Shown one piece after another: positions 7,846 through 14,227 of a stretch of 20,646 nucleotides of DNA. A program made the translations under genes and the position numbers. Under the pieces are notes generated by a model. It did not search any database. It worked only from the letters and a program-made list of their open reading frames with translations, and was not told the origin of the DNA. The stretch is from positions 1 through 20,646 of the forward strand of contig JBBDQV010000164.1 in the NCBI GenBank assembly GCA_040905845.1, read 5' to 3'. Position 1 is the first letter of the stretch. Each line of letters begins with the position of its first letter. The stretch is from VGDP01 sp040905845 (GTDB lineage: Bacteria > Pseudomonadota > Alphaproteobacteria > SP197).

Positions 7846-8139
7846 CTAGGCCGTTTGAAGCACGAACGTTCGGCTCTGAGTCTCCAGCATGCCCGACTCG
7901 GCAATTCGTGGAGCTTTCAATTGCCTCCGGAACTCCTCGAACGACGCAGCCGGGGCTACTGTCACCGTGATCCCATCGTCCAGCTTTAGAAGCAACTCGA
8001 TTGCCGACGATACGTCATTGTATGCAGTTTTCGGGTCGCGGTTCGCGACCAACAGCCCTGGCAGATCGGTCGAGTAAAATACGTGGAGGCCGTCCCGAAG
8101 TTCGTATGTCACCTCAATCGTGGCGATTTTGGTGCGCAT
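7846..8139 (-). CDS. Small HicB-like protein, putative antitoxin
   Basis: A 97-residue protein. Its N-terminal half (IEVTYELRDGLHVFYSTDLPGLLV, given here in part as STDLPGLLVANRD, then SAIELLLKL) follows the HicB pattern of beta strands, DLPG, then an amphipathic helix. The C-terminal half is not a clear DNA-binding domain; TFVLQTA closes the protein. It precedes the HicA-like gene directly, an antitoxin-first order also seen in some hicBA loci. A 10-base palindrome GGAGATCTCC overlaps its Shine-Dalgarno region (8141-8150) and could serve autoregulation. Composition is less GC-rich than the core genes on both sides. The family call is tentative. Confidence 0.5.
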   Translation of the reverse strand: MRTKIATIEVTYELRDGLHVFYSTDLPGLLVANRDPKTAYNDVSSAIELLLKLDDGITVTVAPAASFEEFRRQLKAPRIAESGMLETQSRTFVLQTA

Positions 8140-8140
8140 G

Positions 8141-8150
8141 GGAGATCTCC
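8141..8150. promoter_or_regulatory. Palindrome GGAGATCTCC over the antitoxin-like gene's ribosome-binding site
   Basis: A perfect 10-base palindrome ends one base before the start codon at 8139. Its GGAG half would serve as Shine-Dalgarno. A repressor bound here, or RNA pairing, could control the two-gene cassette. No binding protein is known. Confidence 0.35.
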
Positions 8151-8190
8151 AACCATTGTCCTCCTGGCGGCGATGGTCTGGTGCATCGCC

Positions 8191-8205
8191 TTAACCAAAG
8201 GTTAA
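8191..8205. promoter_or_regulatory. TTAA-N7-TTAA palindrome, candidate CtrA-type box
   Basis: TTAACC-AAA-GGTTAA is a perfect inverted repeat and also matches the TTAA-N7-TTAA pattern bound by the alphaproteobacterial cell-cycle regulator CtrA. Eight fixed A/T positions are improbable in DNA this GC-rich. It lies between the divergent HicB-like gene and rplU, about 70 bases upstream of the rplU -35 box, so either unit could be its target. Confidence 0.4.
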
Positions 8206-8273
8206 TATCGCACCGTGCCGCGCCAGTCGCAAGTTGCTCCCATATCAGTGTCGCCGCCGGTGTCGGCCGCCGG

Positions 8274-8301
8274 TTGACACGGCCACGGGGATGACTATAG
8301 T
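8274..8301 (+). promoter_or_regulatory. Sigma-70-type promoter of rplU-rpmA
   Basis: TTGACA (8274-8279, perfect -35) and TATAGT (8296-8301, five of six) are 16 bases apart. Transcription would start near 8308, leaving a leader of about 50 bases before the rplU ATG. This is the best promoter in the window and fits high expression of ribosomal protein genes. Confidence 0.8.
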
Positions 8302-8324
8302 CCCGCCTTCCCGGCGTGCCCTTG

Positions 8325-8336
8325 GGACTTAAGTCC
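8325..8336 (+). promoter_or_regulatory. 12-base palindrome in the rplU leader
   Basis: GGACTTAAGTCC is a perfect palindrome lying between the predicted transcription start and the rplU ATG. It could be a repressor operator downstream of the promoter. As RNA it leaves no loop, so a simple hairpin is unlikely. Its function is unknown. Confidence 0.35.
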
Positions 8337-8358
8337 GGGACGGGACAGAGAGAATTCC

Positions 8359-8673
8359 ATGTTCGCGGTGATCGAGACGGGCGGCAAGCAGTACCGTGTC
8401 GCCAAGGACGACGTGATCAAGGTCGAGAAGCTGCCCGGCGAGGCCGGGGGCTCGGTTGCGTTCGACCGCGTCCTCATGGTCGGCGAGGGTTCGGCCGTCA
8501 AGGTCGGCGCCCCCACGGTCGCCGGCGCCAAGGTCACGGCCGAGATCGTCGAGCAGACCCGCGCCGACAAGATCATCGTGTTCAAGAAGATCCGTCGCAA
8601 GAACCACCGGCGCAAGAACGGCCATCGCCAGCACCAGACGGTGCTGCGCATCGTCGACATCGTCGCGGCCTGA
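8359..8673 (+). CDS. rplU: 50S ribosomal protein L21
   Basis: A 104-residue protein with the L21 hallmarks MFAVIETGGKQYRV at the N-terminus, VFKKIRRKNHRRKNGHRQ in the basic C-terminal part and a final LRIVDI. L21 binds 23S rRNA in the large subunit, near L20. The ATG at 8359 is the family start, with AGAGAG a few bases upstream. rpmA follows after 21 bases, the standard rplU-rpmA operon. It is driven by the strong promoter at 8274-8301, and its leader carries a 12-base palindrome. Confidence 0.99.
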   Translation: MFAVIETGGKQYRVAKDDVIKVEKLPGEAGGSVAFDRVLMVGEGSAVKVGAPTVAGAKVTAEIVEQTRADKIIVFKKIRRKNHRRKNGHRQHQTVLRIVDIVAA

Positions 8674-8694
8674 GCGGCGGGCGAGGAGAAGCTC

Positions 8695-8952
8695 ATGGCG
8701 CACAAGAAATCGGGCGGCTCGTCGCGCAACGGGCGCGATTCCCCGGGCCAGCGGCTCGGCGTCAAGATGTTCGGTGGCGAGCAGGCGCGCGCCGGCAACA
8801 TCATCGTGCGCCAGCGCGGCACCAAGTTCCATCCCGGCGCCAACGTCGGCATGGGCAAGGATCACACCCTGTTCGCGACCGCCGACGGCAAGATCACCTT
8901 CAGCCGCGGCACAGGCGACCGTCAGTTCATCTCGATCGTCCCGCGGGACTAG
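8695..8952 (+). CDS. rpmA: 50S ribosomal protein L27
   Basis: An 85-residue protein starting MAHKKSGGSSRNGRDS, the classic L27 N-terminus that reaches the peptidyl-transferase centre. LGVKMFGGE, NIIVRQRGTKFHPG and GMGKDHTLFA follow. There is no N-terminal extension of the Firmicutes kind that needs cleavage. GAGGAGAAG lies just before the ATG. It is co-transcribed with rplU, and obgE begins 50 bases downstream, so the operon probably continues into obgE. Confidence 0.99.
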   Translation: MAHKKSGGSSRNGRDSPGQRLGVKMFGGEQARAGNIIVRQRGTKFHPGANVGMGKDHTLFATADGKITFSRGTGDRQFISIVPRD

Positions 8953-9001
8953 GGTCGAGCCGCGCGCCGTCGCGTGAGCGTCCGGCCGCGGGCCGGGCGC
9001 G

Positions 9002-10006
9002 ATGAAGTTCCTCGACGAAGCCAAGATTTACGTGCGGAGCGGCGACGGCGGTGCCGGCTGCCTCAGCTTCCGGCGCGAGAAGTACATCGAGTTCGGCGGC
9101 CCGGACGGGGGCGACGGCGGGCGCGGCGGCGACGTGGTGGCCGTGGCGGTGGCCAACCTCAACACCTTGATCGACTACCGCTACCAGCAGCACTTCAAGG
9201 CGCGCAACGGCCGCGGCGGCGCCGGGCGCAACCGGACCGGCGCGAACGGCGGCGACGTCGTGCTCAAGCTGCCCCCTGGGACCACGATCCTCGATGAGGA
9301 CGGCGAGACCGTGCTGGCCGAACTCGCGCATCCCGGACAGCGAGTCGTGATCGCCCAGGGCGGCGCGGGCGGGCGCGGCAACGCCCACTTCAAGTCCTCG
9401 ACCAACCGCACGCCCAGGCGCGCCGATCCCGGCATCGAGGGGGTCGAGATGACGCTTCGGCTGAGGCTCCGGCTGATCGCCGACGTGGGCCTTGTCGGCC
9501 TGCCCAACGCCGGCAAGTCGACGTTTCTCGCCGCCGTCAGCCGCGCCCGGCCCAAGATCGCCGACTACCCGTTCACGACGCTGCATCCCCAGCTCGGCGT
9601 CGCGCGGATCGACGACCGCGAGCTGGTGATCGCCGACATCCCGGGCCTGATCGAAGGCGCGCACGAAGGCGTCGGGCTCGGCACCCGGTTTCTCGGCCAT
9701 GTCGAGAAGTGCGCGGTCCTGCTCCATATCGTCGACGGCACGTCCGACACTGTCGCCAAGGACTTCCGCGCGGTCCGCGCCGAGGTGACGGCCTACGGCC
9801 ACGGCCTCTCCGCGAAGCCCGTGGTCGTCGCGCTCAACAAGATCGACGCGCTCGACTGGGCGGCGATCGCCAAGCGGCGGGGCGCCCTGAAGCGAGCGGT
9901 CCAGGCGCCCGTGCTCGCGATGTCGGGCGTCTCGGGCGCGGGCGTCGAGGCGGTGCTCCGGGCGCTCGCCGCCCGGGTGGCCGAAACCATGGAACACGCG
10001 GGATGA
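9002..10006 (+). CDS. obgE: Obg family GTPase (CgtA), ribosome assembly
   Basis: A 334-residue GTPase that acts in late 50S assembly and stress signalling. Residues 1-158 form the glycine-rich Obg fold (MKFLDEAKIYVRSGDGG, then GGDGGRGGDV). The G domain shows G1 GLPNAGKST (166-174), DIPG (212-215), NKID (279-282) and an SGVSGAG G5-like segment. The C-terminus is short and has no OCT domain, as is usual in proteobacteria. The stop overlaps the proB ATG (ATGA at 10003-10006), implying translational coupling. The ribosome-binding site is weak. The order rplU-rpmA-obgE is widely conserved. Confidence 0.98.
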   Translation: MKFLDEAKIYVRSGDGGAGCLSFRREKYIEFGGPDGGDGGRGGDVVAVAVANLNTLIDYRYQQHFKARNGRGGAGRNRTGANGGDVVLKLPPGTTILDEDGETVLAELAHPGQRVVIAQGGAGGRGNAHFKSSTNRTPRRADPGIEGVEMTLRLRLRLIADVGLVGLPNAGKSTFLAAVSRARPKIADYPFTTLHPQLGVARIDDRELVIADIPGLIEGAHEGVGLGTRFLGHVEKCAVLLHIVDGTSDTVAKDFRAVRAEVTAYGHGLSAKPVVVALNKIDALDWAAIAKRRGALKRAVQAPVLAMSGVSGAGVEAVLRALAARVAETMEHAG

Positions 10007-11124
10007 CCGGCCGCCTCGCTGGCGCGCGGCGCGTCGTCGTCAAGATCGGCTCGGCGCTCCTGGTCGAGGGGCCGACGGGGCGCATACGGCAGGCCTGGCT
10101 CGAGGCCCTCGCCGAGGACGTGGCCGTGATGCGCGGGCGCGGCCAGGAGGTGCTGATCGTCACCTCGGGCGCGATCGCCGTCGGGCGCCGGCTGCTCGGC
10201 CTCGAGGCCAGGCCGCTCAGGCTCGAGGAGAAGCAGGCGGCGGCCGCGAGCGGCCAGATCCGGCTCGCCCACGCCTACCAGGAGGCGCTGGCGCGCCATG
10301 GCATCTCGGCCGCGCAGCTGCTGCTCACCCTCGATGATACCGAATCGCGCCGGCGTCACCTCAACGCGCGCGGCACCGTCGCGACCCTGCTCAAGCTCGG
10401 CGCCGTGCCGGTCATCAACGAGAACGACACCGTCGCGACCGCCGAGATCCGGTTTGGCGACAACGACCGGCTCGCCGCCCGCGTCGCCCAGATGGCCGAG
10501 GCCGATGCCCTGGTCCTGCTGTCGGACATCGACGGGCTGTACGACCGGGACCCGCGTTTTCACCCCGACGCCCGCCTGGTCGCCGAGGTTAACGCCGTCA
10601 CTTCGACGATCGAGGCGATGGCGTCGGAGCCGCGGCCGGGCGATTCCTCGGGCGGCATGGTGACCAAGCTGGCCGCGGCCAAGATCGCGCTCGGCGCCGG
10701 CTGTCACATGGTCATCGCCGACGGCCGCGAGCCGCACCCGCTGGCCGCCATCGAGCGGGGCGGCCGCGCCACCTGGTTCGTGGCCCAGGGCAACCCGCGC
10801 ACCGCGCGCAAGCGCTGGATCGCCGGGTCGCTGCGGCCGGCCGGGGCGCTCGCCGTCGATGCCGGCGCGGCGCGCGCGCTCCAGGCGGGCAAGAGCCTGT
10901 TGCCCGCGGGCGTCACGCGCGTCGAGGGCAGCTTCGGCCGAGGCGACGCGGTGCGCGTCGTCGATCCCGGCGGGCAGGAGATCGCGCGCGGGCTGATCGC
11001 CTACGCGAGCGCCGACGCGGCCCGCATCGCCGGCCACAAGAGCCGTGAAATAGAAGCGATTCTCGGCTACCGTGGCCGCGAGGAAATGATCCACCGAGAC
11101 GACCTGGTCGTCGTAGAGCCATGA
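10003..11124 (+). CDS. proB: Glutamate 5-kinase
   Basis: A 373-residue enzyme catalysing the first step of proline synthesis, phosphorylation of glutamate. The amino-acid kinase domain has VVVKIGSALLV near the N-terminus, VTSGAIAVGRR, the NENDTVAT motif, FGDNDRLAARVA, LLSDIDGLYDRDPR and SSGGMVTKLAAAKIA. A C-terminal PUA domain (roughly 275-373) includes GIDPG-like VVDPGGQEIARGL and ends in REEMIHRDDLVVVE. The start ATG overlaps the obgE stop and the stop overlaps the proA ATG (ATGA at both ends), so the three genes are tightly coupled. Feedback inhibition by proline is known for the family; nothing in the sequence suggests a desensitised variant. Confidence 0.98.
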   Translation: MTGRLAGARRVVVKIGSALLVEGPTGRIRQAWLEALAEDVAVMRGRGQEVLIVTSGAIAVGRRLLGLEARPLRLEEKQAAAASGQIRLAHAYQEALARHGISAAQLLLTLDDTESRRRHLNARGTVATLLKLGAVPVINENDTVATAEIRFGDNDRLAARVAQMAEADALVLLSDIDGLYDRDPRFHPDARLVAEVNAVTSTIEAMASEPRPGDSSGGMVTKLAAAKIALGAGCHMVIADGREPHPLAAIERGGRATWFVAQGNPRTARKRWIAGSLRPAGALAVDAGAARALQAGKSLLPAGVTRVEGSFGRGDAVRVVDPGGQEIARGLIAYASADAARIAGHKSREIEAILGYRGREEMIHRDDLVVVEP

Positions 11125-12398
11125 ACGCCGCCCTGCCCGCCGCCGAGCGCGGCTTCAACCTCAGCGCCATGGCGCGCGCCGCGCGCGTGGCCCAGGGAAG
11201 ACTCGCTCTCGCGCCGACCGAGGCCAAGGATCGCGCTCTGCGGTCCGCCGCCGCCGCGCTGCGGCGCTCGGCCGAGAGCATCCTCGCCGCCAACGCGGCC
11301 GACCTCGCGCATGTCCGCGACGCCGGCGCGAGCGGCACCTTGCTCGACCGGCTGTCGCTTGATGCCGAGCGCGTCGAGGCCATGGCGGCCGGGCTCGAGG
11401 CGATCGCCGCGCTGCCCGACCCGGTCGGCAGCGTGCTCGCCGAATGGACGCGGCCCAACGGGCTTCGCATCGCTCGGGTCCGCGTGCCGCTCGGTGTTGT
11501 CGGGATCATCTACGAGGCGCGGCCCAACGTGACCGCCGACGCCGCCAGCCTGTGCCTGAAGGCCGGCAACGCCGCGATCCTCCGCTGCGGCGGCGACAGC
11601 TTCGAATCCAGCCACGCGATCCTGGCCGCGCTCCACGAGGGCCTCGCCGAGGCCGGTTTGCCGCGCGACGCCGCGCAGCTCGTCCCGACGCGCGAGCGCG
11701 CGGCGGTCGGCCAACTGCTCGCCATGGACGACCTGATCGACGTGATCGTGCCGCGCGGCGGCCGCGGACTGATCGAGCGGGTCAAGGCCGAAAGCCGGAT
11801 CCCCGTCCTCGCCCACCTCGACGGCAATTGCCACGTCTACGTCGATCGCGCCGCCAATGTCGCCATGGCTGCCCGTATCGCGCTCAACGCGAAGATGCGG
11901 CGCACCGGCGTCTGCGGCGCCATGGAAACCCTGCTGCTCGACCGGGCGCTGGCGCCCGAGGCCATGACGTCGATCATCCGGCCGCTCCTGGAGGCGGGCT
12001 GCGAGCTGCGCGGCGACGCCACGTTGCGCGCGCTCGATGCGCGCGTCCGCCCCGTGAGCGTCGCCGACTGGGACACCGAGTATCTCGACGCCATCCTCGC
12101 CGTCGGCGTGGTCGATGGCGTCGAGGGCGCGATCCGCCACATCGAGCGCCACGGCTCGCGCCACACCGACTCGATCGTCACCGACGATGCCGCCGCCGCC
12201 GAGCGGTTCCTCGCCGAGGTCGACAGCGCCATCGTGCTGCACAACGCCTCGACTCAGTTCGCCGACGGCGGCGAGTTCGGCATGGGCGCCGAGATCGGCA
12301 TCGCCACGGGCCGGCTGCACGCGCGCGGCCCCGTCGGCGCCGAGCAGCTCACGACCTACAAGTACGTCGTGCGCGGCGCCGGGCAGACGAGACCCTGA
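11121..12398 (+). CDS. proA: Gamma-glutamyl phosphate reductase
   Basis: A 425-residue aldehyde-dehydrogenase-fold enzyme that uses NADPH to reduce glutamyl-5-phosphate to the semialdehyde, the second step of proline synthesis. Visible motifs are PLGVVGIIYEARPNVTADAA (in part), LKAGNAAILRCGG, the HLDGNCHVYVD segment and the catalytic Cys265 in RTGVCGAMETLL. The C-terminus has GGEFGMGAEIGIATGRLHARGP and TTYKYVVRG. Length matches the family. It overlaps the end of proB, whose product ProB likely channels the labile phosphate to ProA. A cluster of hairpin repeats follows and may mark the 3' end of this transcript. Confidence 0.98.
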   Translation: MNAALPAAERGFNLSAMARAARVAQGRLALAPTEAKDRALRSAAAALRRSAESILAANAADLAHVRDAGASGTLLDRLSLDAERVEAMAAGLEAIAALPDPVGSVLAEWTRPNGLRIARVRVPLGVVGIIYEARPNVTADAASLCLKAGNAAILRCGGDSFESSHAILAALHEGLAEAGLPRDAAQLVPTRERAAVGQLLAMDDLIDVIVPRGGRGLIERVKAESRIPVLAHLDGNCHVYVDRAANVAMAARIALNAKMRRTGVCGAMETLLLDRALAPEAMTSIIRPLLEAGCELRGDATLRALDARVRPVSVADWDTEYLDAILAVGVVDGVEGAIRHIERHGSRHTDSIVTDDAAAAERFLAEVDSAIVLHNASTQFADGGEFGMGAEIGIATGRLHARGPVGAEQLTTYKYVVRGAGQTRP

Positions 12399-12452
12399 AC
12401 CTGGCGTACCAGAGACAACGACTCGTGCGACGCGCCGACGCGCTCACCCCGA

Positions 12453-12571
12453 CCCTCTCCCACAAGGGGAGAGGGAATCGATCGCGGCGCGACGAGAAAT
12501 CACCCTCTCCCCCGGTGGGAGAGGGAGGCGTGACGAGGGATGCCCCCCTCGTCACGCATCGCGGAGCGATG
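12453..12571. repeat. Compound REP-like hairpin cluster between proA and nadD
   Basis: Four inverted repeats lie in about 120 bases: CCCTCTCCC/GGGAGAGGG at 12453-12475 and again at 12503-12525; a perfect 12-base stem GCGTGACGAGGG/CCCTCGTCACGC at 12528-12557; and CATCGC/GCGATG at 12557-12571. The CCCTCTCCC..GGGAGAGGG unit is a pattern often dispersed between genes in GC-rich proteobacteria (from memory). RNA hairpins here could stabilise or terminate the proA transcript. Confidence 0.7.
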
Positions 12572-12618
12572 GGAGGGTGAGGGGAAGCACGCACGGATCG
12601 ATACTCACGGATCGCGGC

Positions 12619-13287
12619 ATGAGCGTGGCGCCGCCCATCGAGCGTCGCCCTCGTCACGACCCTGTGACTCCGACCGAGGCGCTGCGCGCCGCGTTCGGCT
12701 CCGGCCGGCTGCCGTGCCGGCGGATCGGGCTGCTCGGTGGCTCGTTCAACCCGGCGCACGAGGGGCATCGGCACGTCAGCCTGTGGGCCATGCGCGCGCT
12801 CGGGCTCGACGAGGTCTGGTGGTTGGTCAGCCCGCAGAACCCGCTCAAGCCCCGGCGCGACATGGCCGATCTGGCGGCACGCGTCGCCAGCGCCCGCGCC
12901 GCCGCCCGCCACGCCCGCATCCGGGTCGGGGCGCTCGAAAGCCTGATCGGCACCATGTACACCGTCGATACCCTCGCCTGGCTGCGCCGAAGCAGCCCGC
13001 GGACCCGTTTCGTCTGGCTCATGGGTGCCGACAACCTGGCGCAAATCCATTGTTGGGAGGGCTGGACACGGATCTTTCACGCCGTGGCGATTGCAGTGCT
13101 CGACCGGCCTACCTATTCTCTAAGGGCGACCGCGAGCGTCGCCGCCAGGCGGTTTGCCCGGCGGCGGCGGCGCGGACGCGAGGCAAAGTTGCTCGCGGCG
13201 GCCTCGCTTCCGGCCTGGATCTTGCTCCACGGCCGAAGGCACGCGGCCTCGGCGACGGCAATCCGCGCCAGCGCGCGCACGGCTTGA
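12619..13287 (+). CDS. nadD: Nicotinate-nucleotide adenylyltransferase
   Basis: A 222-residue enzyme that joins nicotinate mononucleotide and ATP to form deamido-NAD. The nucleotidyltransferase signature GGSFNPAHEGH (40-50) contains the HxGH-like HEGH motif. LVSPQNPLKPR, MGADNLAQIHCWEGW and the C-terminal SATAIRA (the ISSTxIR motif) follow. The ATG at 12619 gives a 35-residue N-terminal extension before the conserved core, as in many alphaproteobacteria; GTG codons further in are possible, and the ribosome-binding site is poor. Between RIFHAVAIAVLDRPTY and the C-terminus is an Arg-rich stretch (RRFARRRRRGRE). rsfS follows, its Shine-Dalgarno overlapping the nadD stop. Confidence 0.95.
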   Translation: MSVAPPIERRPRHDPVTPTEALRAAFGSGRLPCRRIGLLGGSFNPAHEGHRHVSLWAMRALGLDEVWWLVSPQNPLKPRRDMADLAARVASARAAARHARIRVGALESLIGTMYTVDTLAWLRRSSPRTRFVWLMGADNLAQIHCWEGWTRIFHAVAIAVLDRPTYSLRATASVAARRFARRRRRGREAKLLAAASLPAWILLHGRRHAASATAIRASARTA

Positions 13288-13300
13288 GGAGGACAGCACC

Positions 13301-13675
13301 ATACGTAGGAAGAACGGTCACGCCCGGGACGTCGGCTTGGTGGACCTGACCCGGCGCGTTCTCGAGGACGGCAAGGCCGATCGCATCGTGACGATCGACC
13401 TCGCCGGCAAGTCCACCGTGGCGGACGCCTTCGTCATCGCGTCCGGCTATTCCCAGCGTCAGATCGACGCGCTCACCGAACGCCTCGTCGAGGGAGTCAA
13501 GGGAACGCCCTGGCGCGTCCAGGGGGTCGAGGGCCGCCCGGCGTGCGACTGGGTGCTCATCGACCTGGGCGATGTTGTCGTCCACCTGTTCCGGCCCGAG
13601 ACGAGGGCGCTCTACAACCTGGAAAAGATGTGGGCGGTGGACCTGCCCGAGGGCGGCATGGCGGCCGCGGTCTGA
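13301..13675 (+). CDS. rsfS: Ribosomal silencing factor RsfS, probable AUA start
   Basis: About 124 residues. RsfS binds L14 and blocks subunit joining during starvation. Conserved segments are DLTRRVLEDGKADRIVTIDL, KSTVADAFVIASGYSQRQ, GVEGRPACDWVLIDLGDVVVH and FRPETRALYNLEKMW. The start is odd: GAGGAGG (13286-13292) is followed after eight bases by ATA (13301), giving IRRKNGHARDVGLVDL, and the RKNGH segment looks like the family N-terminus. No in-frame ATG lies near; the first alternatives are TTG 13337 and GTG 13340, some 44 bases beyond the Shine-Dalgarno. A non-canonical AUA start, a mutation or a sequencing error are the options. The stop overlaps the proposed CTG of rlmH. Confidence 0.92.
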   Translation: MRRKNGHARDVGLVDLTRRVLEDGKADRIVTIDLAGKSTVADAFVIASGYSQRQIDALTERLVEGVKGTPWRVQGVEGRPACDWVLIDLGDVVVHLFRPETRALYNLEKMWAVDLPEGGMAAAV

Positions 13676-14145
13676 CCCGCCGGCCCCCGGGCGGCTTCGC
13701 GCTCGCGATCGTCGCGGTCGGTCGCGCCCGCGACGGCCCTGAGGCCGTGCTGACGGGGCATTACCTCAAACGCTTGCCGTGGCCCGCCAGCGTCGTCGAG
13801 GTGCGCGAGGCCGCCGACCGTCCCGACCGGCGCCGCCGCGAAGGCGAGGCGCTGCTGGCCGCCCTGCCCCAGGGCGCGACCATGGTGGCGCTGGACCGCC
13901 AGGGAAAGCCCTTTACGAGCGAGGATTTCGCCCAACACCTGCGCCACTGGCGCGATTCCGGGGTCGCGGAGATCGCCTTCGTCATCGGCGGCGCCGATGG
14001 GCTCGACCCGGCCGTGCTGGAGCGCGCCGACCTCGCCTTGTCGCTCGGTCCCTTGACCTGGCCCCACCTACTCGCCCGCGCAATGCTCGCCGAGCAGCTC
14101 TACCGGGCCTCGAGCCTGCTCGCGGGGCATCCCTACCATCGCTGA
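13672..14145 (+). CDS. rlmH: 23S rRNA (pseudouridine1915-N3)-methyltransferase, start uncertain
   Basis: A SPOUT-fold methyltransferase acting on helix 69 of 23S rRNA. Conserved segments are AIVAVGRARDGPE, MVALDRQGKPFTSEDFA, IGGADGLDP, LSLGPLTWPHLLARAMLAEQLYR (in part) and the terminal GHPYHR. Relatives begin at about the Phe of FALAIVAVG, where no start codon exists. The nearest options are CTG 13672, which overlaps the rsfS stop as CTGA and gives 157 residues (the family norm is about 155), or GTG 13630 after GGAAAAG, giving 171 residues. CTG was listed for length and coupling. Function is secure; the 5' end is not. rsfS-rlmH is a common pair. Confidence 0.9.
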   Translation: MTRRPPGGFALAIVAVGRARDGPEAVLTGHYLKRLPWPASVVEVREAADRPDRRRREGEALLAALPQGATMVALDRQGKPFTSEDFAQHLRHWRDSGVAEIAFVIGGADGLDPAVLERADLALSLGPLTWPHLLARAMLAEQLYRASSLLAGHPYHR

Positions 14146-14188
14146 CGATCGCGAAAGGGCGCATGGACCTCGAAAACCCGCGGGAAAG

Positions 14189-14218
14189 TTACCGATCATT
14201 GGTAGGGGCTGCTATAAC
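14189..14218 (+). promoter_or_regulatory. Candidate promoter of gpmI
   Basis: TATAAC (14213-14218) is a five-of-six -10 box. The best -35, TTACCG at 14189-14194, is weak and 18 bases away. Transcription would begin near 14225, only about three bases before the gpmI ATG, so the mRNA might be leaderless. No Shine-Dalgarno is visible before the ATG. Confidence 0.35.
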
Positions 14219-14227
14219 GTGCCCCTC

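Noticed and set aside
9793..11094. Minus-strand open frame opposite obgE-proB
   Set aside because: Shadow frame; proB and obgE are clearly real with all motifs.
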